A DNA stretch of 14,797 nucleotides from JAUWMI01 sp964630455 (lineage in GTDB: Bacteria; Sumerlaeota; Sumerlaeia; MWCT01; JAUWMI01): NCBI GenBank assembly GCA_964630455.1, contig CAZVVA010000090.1, positions 1-14,797 of the forward strand. Reading direction: 5' to 3'. Both the position numbers and the translations under genes were made by a program. How positions within the stretch are numbered: position 1 is the first letter of the stretch; each line of letters opens with the position of its first letter. The notes under the pieces are model-generated. The model was not told the origin of the DNA, did not search any database, and saw only the letters and a list, made by a program, of their open reading frames with translations. This document shows, one piece after another, positions 5,891-13,365 of this stretch.

Positions 5891-7108
5891 ATGCCCGATT
5901 TCGTTTATAAAGCTATAGACCTGAAGGGACAGGAGCTTTCGGACACTCTTACTGCGTCAAGTCGAGCAATGGTTGTAGACCAACTTGTAGAAAAGGGCCT
6001 GTATCCCGTTTCTGTGGATGAGCGTGGAGAGTCGACGTCTTCGGGTGCCGGGATTTTTTCTCGAACCGGTTATGTTTCGAAATCCAGCGTGGAAGCCTTT
6101 ACCCGTGAGTTGGCGAATCTGCTCACCGCAGGAGTTCCCTTAAGCAGGGCGCTGAGCATTCTCACTCGTGAGGCGGCGCAACCGGCGGCGAAGAAGCAGT
6201 GGGCCGCCATCCACGAGGATACGATGGGTGGCATGTCGCTTGCCGATGCCCTTGACAGGTGGCCCCGCTCGTTTCCTCCGGTGTACGTGGCGATGGTACG
6301 GGCAGGTGAGACAGGGGGATTCCTCGATGTGGTTCTGGGACAGATTGCAGATTTTCGCTCTCGAGAACAGGATCTGAAGGGAAAGGTGAAAGCCGCCCTT
6401 ATTTATCCGATGGTTCTGGCCGTTCTGGCGTCTGCTATTTTGGCTTTTCTGCTGACGTATTTCATACCGCGATTTTCCGCAATATTTGCGGAATTCGGCG
6501 GCGCTCTGCCAGGGCTTACTCGCGCCATTGTTGCTGCCAGCCAGATTGTAGTAAACTACTGGTTTGTACTTTTCATCGTTGTGGCTCTTGTGGTCGTTGC
6601 CGTCAGACGGGCCTTTGTCTCAGAATCGGGACGGCGCGTTTTGGAGCGAAGCGTGCTCCGGCTTCCTGTTTTTGGTGAAGGTGTGGCTCGCTTTGCCCTC
6701 GTGAGATTCTGCCGGATGCTCGGCACATTGGTGGGAGCAGGGGTATCTCTCGTTACCGCGCTGAGAGTGGCGAAAGAAGCAATCGGAAATCAAACGCTTG
6801 CCGATGTTGTAAATCAAACGATTGAGAAGGTGCAGCGCGGATCCCCACTTGCGAGGAGCCTGGCCGGTTGCCCGCAGCTCTTCCCTCCCTCTGTTGTTGA
6901 AATGGTCTCGGTGGCCGAAGAAAGCGGGAGACTGGATAAGGAACTGGTCCGGATGGCGTCGGTATACGAAGCTGAATTGGACCGGAAGCTCAGAATGATG
7001 GTGGCCTTGGCCGAGCCGGCACTCTTGTTCGTCATGGCGGCTATTGTCGGCACTATAGTCATTGGAATGCTTCTGCCGGTATTTACTCTTCAGGAGTTTA
7101 TACGATAA
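5891..7108 (+). CDS. gspF: Type II secretion inner-membrane platform protein GspF
   Basis: The 405-residue protein has two repeated T2SSF domains (about 67-190 and 268-395) and three predicted transmembrane helices (about 170-192, 220-238, 374-397). The N-terminal PDFVYKAIDLKGQ and the motifs FTRELANLLTAGVPLSRALS and MVRAGETGG are characteristic. The second domain echoes them as FCRMLGTLVGAGVSLVTALR and VSVAEESG. It is the membrane platform that GspE acts on during pseudopilin extraction. GGGAG lies 7 nt before the ATG. The length is usual for the family. It follows gspE by 23 nt, the classical EF pair. Confidence 0.95.
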   Translation: MPDFVYKAIDLKGQELSDTLTASSRAMVVDQLVEKGLYPVSVDERGESTSSGAGIFSRTGYVSKSSVEAFTRELANLLTAGVPLSRALSILTREAAQPAAKKQWAAIHEDTMGGMSLADALDRWPRSFPPVYVAMVRAGETGGFLDVVLGQIADFRSREQDLKGKVKAALIYPMVLAVLASAILAFLLTYFIPRFSAIFAEFGGALPGLTRAIVAASQIVVNYWFVLFIVVALVVVAVRRAFVSESGRRVLERSVLRLPVFGEGVARFALVRFCRMLGTLVGAGVSLVTALRVAKEAIGNQTLADVVNQTIEKVQRGSPLARSLAGCPQLFPPSVVEMVSVAEESGRLDKELVRMASVYEAELDRKLRMMVALAEPALLFVMAAIVGTIVIGMLLPVFTLQEFIR

Positions 7109-7119
7109 ATGTTACGGTA

Positions 7120-7140
7120 GAACAGGCTTCCAGCCTGTTC
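7120..7140. repeat. Perfect palindrome GAACAGGCT-TCC-AGCCTGTTC in gspF-gspG gap
   Basis: A 9-bp stem with a 3-nt loop, placed 11 nt after the gspF stop and 43 nt before gspG. There is no U-tract, so it is unlikely to terminate. It looks like a dispersed REP-type palindrome. As an intra-operon hairpin it could also protect the 3' end of upstream mRNA or mark a processing site that raises gspG output. Confidence 0.6.
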
Positions 7141-7183
7141 CCCTATTGGACAAGCATTTTACGCTGAGAGATGGAGTAAAACC

Positions 7184-7639
7184 ATGAGCAATCAACGATT
7201 ACTGGTCATGCATAACAAGTTCAAGGGGCACCTGGGTCGCGGTTTCACCCTTATTGAACTCCTGTTGGTCCTGGTCATTCTGACCGCATTGGCGGCGATT
7301 GTAGTGCCGAAATTCACCAAGCGGTCCGAGCAAGCACGCATTACGGCTGCGCTCACGGACATAGCAAACTTAGAGCTTGCAATTGACACCTTTGAGATTG
7401 ATACCGGGCGCTACCCGACCACAGAGGAGGGCATCAAGGCGCTGGTCGAACAGCCGGCTAACGCCAAGGATTGGAAAGGGCCTTACATCAAACGCGGTGT
7501 TCCCAACGACCCGTGGGAAAACCCCTATTGGTACAGATACCCGGGCCAGAATAACACTGCAGGATACGACTTGCATTCTTTTGGTCCCGATAGCCAGGAA
7601 GGCGGAGGCGACGACGTTGACAACTGGTCCCAACGCTAA
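7184..7639 (+). CDS. gspG: Major pseudopilin GspG
   Basis: The 151-residue precursor has a 20-residue basic leader ending LGRG, prepilin peptidase cleavage before Phe21, then FTLIELLLVLVILTALAAIV with the conserved Glu5 (Glu25). The globular part has the GspG landmarks TGRYPTTEEGIKAL and WKGPYI, and NDPWENPY. The C-terminal calcium-binding loop region reads SFGPDSQEGGGDDVDNW. It forms the shaft of the periplasmic pseudopilus. GGAG lies 8 nt before ATG 7184; ATG 7208 would give a 12-residue leader but has no ribosome-binding site. It is separated from gspF by the longest gap of the EFG segment, with a palindrome that may adjust expression. Confidence 0.96.
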   Translation: MSNQRLLVMHNKFKGHLGRGFTLIELLLVLVILTALAAIVVPKFTKRSEQARITAALTDIANLELAIDTFEIDTGRYPTTEEGIKALVEQPANAKDWKGPYIKRGVPNDPWENPYWYRYPGQNNTAGYDLHSFGPDSQEGGGDDVDNWSQR

Positions 7640-7673
7640 TCGCTTAGGGCCGTGGCTTCCCCGCTTCAAGCGA

Positions 7674-8177
7674 GTGAAAACGGGAAAGAGGCATTACACG
7701 GCCGCCATCGGATTTACACTGCTCGAGCTCGTACTGGTGATGGTTGTTATCTGCACTGTGCTGGCGATGGCTGCGCCATCGCTGCGAGGCTTCTTTGCCT
7801 CCCGCGAAACAAGCGATGCCGCCGCGCAGATCGTTGCACTGACACAACTGGCGAGGTCGCAGTCCATTGCCGAAGGCCGAGTCTACCGATTGAATCTGGA
7901 TGTGCAGGAAGGCACTTACTGGCTTACCGTGCAGGAGGGAGGAGCATTTAAGAATATTCATTCCGAGTTTGGCCGAGTGTTCTCACTACCGAAGGGAACC
8001 CTGGTTGAATGGGAGAGCCCGTCCGAAGAAGTTTGGCGCGATTGCATTGAGTTCTATCCTGACGGCAGAACGCAAGCGAGTGGCATTCGACTAATCGGCC
8101 TCCACGGGGATGTGGTTGAAGTCATCTGTCTTTCGCCGACGGAACTGTTTCGTGTGATTGTACCGGAGGAATCTTAA
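7674..8177 (+). CDS. gspH: Minor pseudopilin GspH
   Basis: GTG 7674 gives 167 residues: a 13-residue basic leader (MKTGKRHYTAAIG), then FTLLELVLVMVVICTVLAMA with Glu5 conserved (Glu18). The body has the GspH pattern, with PSLRGFFASRETSDAAAQIV and LARSQSIAEGRVYRLNL, and a C-terminal FYPDGRTQASGIRL, as in the pseudopilin tip protein family. The frame is open further upstream through gspG in another phase, but that part does not resemble protein and the leader length fixes the start. The ribosome-binding site is weak (AAGCGA), 34 nt after the gspG stop, so translation may depend on coupling. GspH joins the I-J-K tip to the G shaft. Confidence 0.9.
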   Translation: MKTGKRHYTAAIGFTLLELVLVMVVICTVLAMAAPSLRGFFASRETSDAAAQIVALTQLARSQSIAEGRVYRLNLDVQEGTYWLTVQEGGAFKNIHSEFGRVFSLPKGTLVEWESPSEEVWRDCIEFYPDGRTQASGIRLIGLHGDVVEVICLSPTELFRVIVPEES

Positions 8178-8180
8178 TTA

Positions 8181-8534
8181 ATGATGAGAACGACCTATAG
8201 GACATCGGATCGACGAGCTCATCGAAGATGTGGCTTCACGCTGGTTGAAATTCTCGCTACTTTTGTGCTGGTGGCGATCATTCTTCCGGTCGCAATGAAA
8301 GGAATCTCGCTTGCCACNNNNNNNNNNGCGGAACTGCTGGCTACGGGGGAATGGCAGAACGGCGATCTATCGGGGGACTTCAGTCCGGACTGGCCGAACT
8401 ACCGGTGGAGTGCCGAGGTTCAAGAGTGGGAAGAAGCAACGCTGCGCCAATTGGACGTGAGAGTGGAGTGGGAAACTCGAGGCATGGAACGTTGCGTTAA
8501 GTTGACGACGCTTGTATATGTCGAGAGCCTATAA
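8181..8534 (+). CDS. gspI: Minor pseudopilin GspI, interrupted by an assembly gap
   Basis: Leader MMRTTYRTSDRRAHRRCG, cleavage before Phe19, then FTLVEILATFVLVAIILPVA with Glu5. The C-terminal half (AELLATGEW, then RWSAEVQEWEE and DVRVEWETRG) matches GspI. Ten Ns (8318-8327) fall right after the hydrophobic helix. The expected segment there (the helix end and the residues leading to AKLAELLATGEW in relatives) is about 15-20 residues longer than the gap allows, so the true gap is probably longer than 10 nt. The frame happens to survive the Ns. GGAGGA lies 10 nt before ATG 8181, and gspH ends 3 nt upstream. GspI forms the tip complex with GspJ and GspK. Confidence 0.88.
   Translation: MMRTTYRTSDRRAHRRCGFTLVEILATFVLVAIILPVAMKGISLAXXXXAELLATGEWQNGDLSGDFSPDWPNYRWSAEVQEWEEATLRQLDVRVEWETRGMERCVKLTTLVYVESL
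8318..8327. other. Assembly gap (10 N)
   Basis: A run of ten undetermined bases inside gspI. A fixed 10-N filler is a common convention for a gap of unknown size. Confidence 0.98.
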
Positions 8535-8535
8535 A

Positions 8536-9228
8536 ATGAGATATCCCAAAAACAAGGTATCTGCATTCACGCTCCTGGAACTGATTCTGGCGATGGCCTT
8601 GATGAGCGTGCTCGCTGGATCGCTTTACGCGAGCCTGAGTATAGGGTTCAAAGCCAAGCGAAGTGCCGAAGCCGCGGTGGAGCCTGTCCGCAAAGCACAG
8701 CTGGTCATGGAGCTGCTGAGTCATGATATCGAAGCGGCGCTGCCGCCGACCGGTATTTTGGCCGGTGAGTTTAATGGAATCGATGAGGAAGACAGCACTG
8801 GATTTGACTGCGATAGACTATTATTCTATTCCAGTGCCCATGAGCCTAGAGGGGAAGAAACAGCTTGTGACATCACAAAGATTGAATTGGCCTTGGTTAC
8901 TCTTTCCGATACAAATGAGCGTGTTCTTGTTCGCAGGATCACGACGAACTTGCTGGCTCCAAAGGTACCGGAACCCAAGGAAGAAATACTGTGCCGTGGG
9001 GTCATATCGTTCGACCTGAGGTACTTCGACGGCTTTGACTGGCTGGACAATTGGGATTCGGTTCTTCAGGGTGATCTCTTGCCGCAGGCTGTTGAGGTCA
9101 GCCTTGAAGTGGAGCGTCAGGAGAAAGGCATGTCGGCTCAGAGTGGATATCAATCTACGCGCGTGTTTCTCATTCCCTGCAGCACGCCTGCGGCAGAAAC
9201 GGACATGGGAATTATTCAGCGTTTTTAG
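8536..9228 (+). CDS. gspJ: Minor pseudopilin GspJ
   Basis: From ATG 8536 the protein has 230 residues. The leader is MRYPKNKVSA, then FTLLELILAMALMSVLAGSL with Glu5 present. The residue before the cleavage point is Ala, not the usual Gly. The body carries GspJ features: KAQLVMELLSHDIEAALPPT, then FDLRYFDGFDWLDNWDS and LPQAVEVSLEVE. It partners GspI and GspK at the pseudopilus tip. GAGAG (8523-8527) about 8 nt upstream and the 1-nt gap to gspI support this start; ATGs at 8512 and 8518 lie inside gspI and would lengthen the leader slightly. Confidence 0.9.
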   Translation: MRYPKNKVSAFTLLELILAMALMSVLAGSLYASLSIGFKAKRSAEAAVEPVRKAQLVMELLSHDIEAALPPTGILAGEFNGIDEEDSTGFDCDRLLFYSSAHEPRGEETACDITKIELALVTLSDTNERVLVRRITTNLLAPKVPEPKEEILCRGVISFDLRYFDGFDWLDNWDSVLQGDLLPQAVEVSLEVERQEKGMSAQSGYQSTRVFLIPCSTPAAETDMGIIQRF

Positions 9229-9260
9229 CCGACCAGATGAATATTCAAAAGAAGGTTCTG

Positions 9261-10694
9261 ATGAAAGATATTGAATTAGAAATAGATCGCCTGGCTCTTG
9301 TAAAAAGGAAAGGCGCTTCGCGGCCGTACGGAGTCCTGGGCTTCGTGTTGCGCAGAAACCAGGAAAGCGGCACGGTGCTAATTGTCACGATGTGGATTGT
9401 TCTCGTGCTTGCAGGCCTGGTTCTAGTTTTTGCCCGCTCCATGCGAGTAGAGGCTATCGCTTCGGCCAACTATATTGCATCGTTGCAGGCCGAAGCCGTA
9501 GCTCGAGGTGCGACACAGTTTATCCTTGCCCAAGTAGAAATCCAAGAGAGTCCTTCGGGGCTGGAAGGTGAAGATCTTTACGAAGCCGTCGAGGTTGGGG
9601 AAGGTGTATTCTGGATTCTTCGCCCCAGCTTTGATGATGACCGCACTTACTCCTTTGGGATACGGGATGAAGCATCCAAGATTAATCTGAACTCGGCATC
9701 AATGGAAATGCTCCTGAAGCTTCCGGGCATGACAGCCGAACTGACCGCTGCCATAATTGATTGGCGCGATGCCGATAGCGAGGTCTCTTCGGGTGGGGCC
9801 GAAGGCGAATACTATTTGCTTCTTCCGGACCCTTATTATTGCAAGGATGCTCCTTTCGAGACGGTCGAGGAACTCCTTCTCGTTAAAGGAGCCTCATCTG
9901 ATCTTTTGTATGGCGAGGATACGAACAGGAATGGCGTGCTTGATTCGAACGAAAACGACGCCGATGAAAGCGAGCCGCCCGATAACAAGGATGGAAATCT
10001 TGACCGTGGATTTCTGGACTACATTACCGTGTACAGCAGGGAACCGAATGTGAATGAGACCGGAGAGCAACGCATCAATGTCAACGAAGTCCGAGGTAAT
10101 GCCCTGCCGGATCTTCTTCGTCAGGCCGTAAATGAAGACAGGTTTTTTCAGATCATGGACCGGGTGCGGGACGGCCGTCCCTTTCAAAACATCATGGACT
10201 TCTACTTTCGCACCGGATTGGAAATTGCTGAGTTCACACAAATAGCGGACCAGCTAACAACGACCCAAGATACATCTCTCGTGGGATTGATTAACGTGAA
10301 TACTGCTTCCCGCGAAGTGCTGCTCTGTCTGCCGGAACTAGACGAGAGTGATGTGGACGCTCTCATTGCAAAACGGGCGTCTCCGGACACGGATCTAAGC
10401 TCCATTGCATGGGTTGCCGAGGCTCTACCACAGGAGAAAGCTGTTTCAGTCGGCAGATACATCACAACGCGTTCATTCCAGTACTCCGCTGACATCGTCA
10501 GCGTGAGCGGGGATGGAAGGGCTTACAAGCGCAATAAGACTGTGCTGGACACGCGAGACGACACCGCCCGCTTCCTCTATTGGAAGGATCTGACTCACCT
10601 TGGCTGGCCGCTGGAATCAGAGATAATTTCAACACTGCGTTCTGGGCTTTCATTGGATGAAGCAGGGCTGAACATTATCCACAGGATACCTTGA
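9261..10694 (+). CDS. gspK: Minor pseudopilin GspK with EF-hand-like loop
   Basis: Numbering is from ATG 9261 (477 residues). A basic leader ends ESG (37), followed by TVLIVTMWIVLVLAGLVLVF, which lacks Glu5 as is normal for GspK, the capping pseudopilin. Two helix-hairpin-helix segments mark the family: KINLNSASMEMLLKLPGM (140-157) and LINVNTASREVLLCLPEL (342-359). Between them residues 220-231 read DTNRNGVLDSNE, a canonical 12-residue EF-hand/dockerin calcium loop. A second acidic loop DNKDGNLDRG follows at 241-250. The leader is long for a pseudopilin. Start choices are ATG 9237 (no ribosome-binding site), ATG 9261 (AAGG 5 nt upstream, chosen) and GTG 9345 (GGAG 11 nt upstream, giving a conventional short leader). 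The stop overlaps the gspL start by one base. Confidence 0.92.
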   Translation: MKDIELEIDRLALVKRKGASRPYGVLGFVLRRNQESGTVLIVTMWIVLVLAGLVLVFARSMRVEAIASANYIASLQAEAVARGATQFILAQVEIQESPSGLEGEDLYEAVEVGEGVFWILRPSFDDDRTYSFGIRDEASKINLNSASMEMLLKLPGMTAELTAAIIDWRDADSEVSSGGAEGEYYLLLPDPYYCKDAPFETVEELLLVKGASSDLLYGEDTNRNGVLDSNENDADESEPPDNKDGNLDRGFLDYITVYSREPNVNETGEQRINVNEVRGNALPDLLRQAVNEDRFFQIMDRVRDGRPFQNIMDFYFRTGLEIAEFTQIADQLTTTQDTSLVGLINVNTASREVLLCLPELDESDVDALIAKRASPDTDLSSIAWVAEALPQEKAVSVGRYITTRSFQYSADIVSVSGDGRAYKRNKTVLDTRDDTARFLYWKDLTHLGWPLESEIISTLRSGLSLDEAGLNIIHRIP

Positions 10695-12142
10695 TGATAA
10701 TGAGAGCGCGCAAAATTCTGGGATTGGCTATAGAGCAGCGTTCAATTCTCGCCGTTGAGATTCGCTTAGATGGAGAACGATTCGAGGTCAAACGTGCAGC
10801 CGAATTTGTTTTTCCGGAAGAGGTTTCTTTCGATGAGCCGACCAGGTTGGGACAGCTTCTGCGGCAGTTTTTACGTGAGTATCGCTTCGTCGCGAAATAC
10901 GCTGTTCTCGGTATTCCTGCAAAATGGCTAATAGTTCGGGAGAAAAACATTCCACCTACAAATGCGGATGCGCTTGCCGGTATTCTCAAGATACAAGCTG
11001 AGCGCGACTTTTCACTAGACTTCAATGACCTGGCGCTCGACTATTCGGGTGAGGCAAGTTCTACGGAAAACAGCTCCTTGCTTCTTGTGGCGGCGCTTCG
11101 CCGAACGATAGACCAGATTGTTACAACTGCGCAAGCAGCGGGATTAAGCGTTCTTTCAGTCACCTCGTCCGCGTTAGCTCTCGCATCTACCTCCAGTCAC
11201 TCGCAGTCCGCATCCCGGTATGTACTTTACATAAGGCCAGACTATGTTGAATTCTTGGTTCAAAGCGGCAAATATTTCCGCGTGTTAAAACACCTACCGG
11301 TAACAATTCCCGGCCAACAAGACGCGAAAAGAGTATCCGAAAATAGCACCATTGAATCCCTTGTCATTGAGGTGAGCCGTCTGGTCTCGCTGCTGTCACA
11401 CGGCCCGGGGACATCCGAACCTGAGAAAATGTTTGTATGGGATGCGGCAAATCTTGGGCCAGGTGCGATGCAAACCCTGAGCGAGCGCCTTTCACCGAAG
11501 GTAGAAGTTATTGATGGTAGTGCGGTATCGGTAATCGAGAAATCGGCACAGTCAAGCGAAGCAGAAAGGCGTCAGTTCGCTGCTGCTGCTGCACTCGGCC
11601 TGGCAGGCGCCCGGCCAGAGCTGCTCCCTATCGATTTTCTACACTCGCGCATTAGTCCGAGGAAGAGCAAGATACCAGGAAGACTCACCCTGTGGGCTGC
11701 GGCCGTTGGTATGGCACTTATTTTGTGTGGCGTGTTCCTGTTTTGGGATTTGCAAAAGGACAAGGAAGAAGTTGCTGCATTGAAAATGCGTCTGGAACAA
11801 ATGCAAGAGGACATCGAAGCAGCCCAAAGTATCGTCGACAAGGTCTCGTTCGCCCGGGGCTGGTACTCTGGAAGACCCAAGGTTCTCGATTGCCTTCGAG
11901 GATTGACATTGGCGTTCCCCACTGAGGGGCGAATATGGGCCACAAGCCTCGCCATGCACGAGGACAAGCGCGGGATTATTTCTGGAAAGTCTCTGGATGA
12001 AATAAGTGTCCTTGAAGTACTGGATACGCTCAAGGGAAACGGAATCTTTTCCAATGTTAAGATGCTCTATATGCGAGATGCGGGAAGAGACTCGCAGGAG
12101 GTTTCATTCGCCATTAATTTTATTTTTGTAGATAGGGAGTGA
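10694..12142 (+). CDS. gspL: T2SS inner-membrane assembly protein GspL (PilM-PilN-like fusion)
   Basis: The 482-residue protein has a cytoplasmic actin-like PilM/GspL domain (about 8-317), one transmembrane helix (about 331-352, LTLWAAAVGMALILCGVFLF), a coiled coil (about 355-383) and a periplasmic ferredoxin-like PilN-type domain (about 390-481). The PilM-like N-terminus is GLAIEQRSILAVEI, in which the Asp and Gly/Ser of the nucleotide-binding turn in true PilM are replaced. The segment PPTNADALAGILKIQAERDF corresponds to the helix typical of PilM/GspL. It links the GspE N-domain to GspF and GspM. ATG 10694 has AGGA 7 nt upstream and overlaps the gspK stop as TGATG, implying coupled translation. 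ATG 10700 is an alternative. Confidence 0.9.
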   Translation: MIMRARKILGLAIEQRSILAVEIRLDGERFEVKRAAEFVFPEEVSFDEPTRLGQLLRQFLREYRFVAKYAVLGIPAKWLIVREKNIPPTNADALAGILKIQAERDFSLDFNDLALDYSGEASSTENSSLLLVAALRRTIDQIVTTAQAAGLSVLSVTSSALALASTSSHSQSASRYVLYIRPDYVEFLVQSGKYFRVLKHLPVTIPGQQDAKRVSENSTIESLVIEVSRLVSLLSHGPGTSEPEKMFVWDAANLGPGAMQTLSERLSPKVEVIDGSAVSVIEKSAQSSEAERRQFAAAAALGLAGARPELLPIDFLHSRISPRKSKIPGRLTLWAAAVGMALILCGVFLFWDLQKDKEEVAALKMRLEQMQEDIEAAQSIVDKVSFARGWYSGRPKVLDCLRGLTLAFPTEGRIWATSLAMHEDKRGIISGKSLDEISVLEVLDTLKGNGIFSNVKMLYMRDAGRDSQEVSFAINFIFVDRE

Positions 12143-12146
12143 ATAA

Positions 12147-12728
12147 GTGGTTCTCTCGAAACGCGAACGATACGTTGCTATTGTTTCGATCATAGTGGTC
12201 ACACTACTTTTATCTGACCGCTACATCGTAACGCCATTCCTGGACCGCCGGGCACAGGTGGATACCGAGAGGCAAAGCCTGCTTGGCGAAATGGAGCGTG
12301 CAACGAGCCTCTTTGAGCGCAGGAATCTGATGGAACAGAAATGGCAGGACATGGTGTCTGGTGGCCTGGAGAGCGATGCTTCTAATGCCGAAAGCCAGGT
12401 TCTGCATGCTGTGCGTAACTGGTCACAGGAGTGCGGGCTAATGCTCTCCTCTATGAAGCCTGAGCGTGTAGTGGGAGAAGGGAACTTGCAGGAAATTACG
12501 TTCTTGATTGCCGGAACTGGAACCATGAGTTCTGTGGGTCAGTTTCTCTGGCGGGTCGAGACCGCCTCCCTTCCCCTCAAGATTAAGGAGATCCAGTTGG
12601 GTTCCCGCAAGGAAGATGCAGACGACCTGTCGCTTCAATTGCGACTATCAGCGCTTTATCTTGCTGCCGAAGCACAGGCTTCAACGGCTGAAAGTACACG
12701 AGATTTGGTGAGAGGAAGTATGCAATGA
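12147..12728 (+). CDS. gspM: T2SS inner-membrane protein GspM (PilO-like)
   Basis: The 193-residue protein starts at GTG with GGGAG 7 nt upstream. A short cytoplasmic start (LSKRERYVA) leads into one transmembrane helix (about 9-23), a coiled coil (about 36-65) and a periplasmic ferredoxin-like domain (about 85-172). The latter contains VGQFLWRVETASLPLKIKEI, the signature of the T2SSM_II/PilO-type fold. It dimerises with GspL at the platform. The C-terminal about 20 residues are polar and probably flexible. The gap to gspL is 4 nt, and its stop overlaps the next start (ATGA). Confidence 0.87.
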   Translation: MVLSKRERYVAIVSIIVVTLLLSDRYIVTPFLDRRAQVDTERQSLLGEMERATSLFERRNLMEQKWQDMVSGGLESDASNAESQVLHAVRNWSQECGLMLSSMKPERVVGEGNLQEITFLIAGTGTMSSVGQFLWRVETASLPLKIKEIQLGSRKEDADDLSLQLRLSALYLAAEAQASTAESTRDLVRGSMQ

Positions 12729-13306
12729 TATCGCAGCGTTATAAATTCTCCATTCTCACGCTCTTGTTCCTCGTATTTGCTGGCCCCATATTGGGTCAGG
12801 AGCAAGGGGAGGAGCAGGGATTTTTGGGTAATTACAAGATACTGGTGGATCGAAATATCTTCTCTCGCAATCGTGGCCGCAGTTTTGAAAGAGAATCCAG
12901 GGAAGCAAAGGAACAAGTTGCCCCTGCTCCTGAAAGCTACTTTGTGCTTAAAGGGATTGTTCAACAAGGAAGTAAGCGCATCGCATTTTTTGAGAATTCC
13001 CGAACAGGAGGAACTATGAGGGCCCGAATTGGAGACGCCGTGGCTCGGGGAAAGGTACAAAACATCACGCTTGATACCGTTGAATACGAGTTAAATGGGA
13101 AATTGACCAAGACTGAGGTAGGTGAGAATCTGGAGGGTGAGGTTTCATCACCACCACTCACGTATGATGATCTTATCGAGTCGACAGCCATGTCGTCTGA
13201 AATTCCTACCGCCTCGACGCCCAGCGCTGAAACAGCCCCGCAGGGTGATGAAGACGACATTCTCAAGCGCTTAAGAGAGAGGCGACAAAAGGAACTTGAG
13301 AAATGA
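12725..13306 (+). CDS. GspC/PilP-like bridging protein with HR domain, no PDZ
   Basis: The 193-residue protein has an N-terminal signal peptide or anchor (hydrophobic 8-22, possible cleavage after ILG at 24). A GspC homology-region-like domain follows (about 37-137). Typical elements are YKILVDRNIFSRNR, then YFVLKGIVQQGSKRIAFFEN and MRARIGDAVARGKVQNITLD. This all-beta domain binds the N0 domain of the secretin in GspC and PilP. The PDZ domain of classical GspC is absent; a Ser/Thr/Pro/acidic linker (140-178) and a charged helix (178-193) replace it. Position between gspM and gspD matches pilP between pilO and pilQ. Named GspC-like rather than GspC because of the missing PDZ and uncertain membrane topology. 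The start overlaps the gspM stop by 4 nt. Confidence 0.78.
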   Translation: MISQRYKFSILTLLFLVFAGPILGQEQGEEQGFLGNYKILVDRNIFSRNRGRSFERESREAKEQVAPAPESYFVLKGIVQQGSKRIAFFENSRTGGTMRARIGDAVARGKVQNITLDTVEYELNGKLTKTEVGENLEGEVSSPPLTYDDLIESTAMSSEIPTASTPSAETAPQGDEDDILKRLRERRQKELEK

Positions 13307-13365
13307 GATACATCAATGGGTGTAACCACGTGATTAACATTCATGTCTTAGAGAGGATTAGACAG

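Noticed and set aside
7377..7673. Long open extension upstream of gspH, overlapping gspG in another frame
   Set aside because: Arg/Thr-rich composition, no match to pseudopilin architecture, and a leader of normal length begins at GTG 7674.
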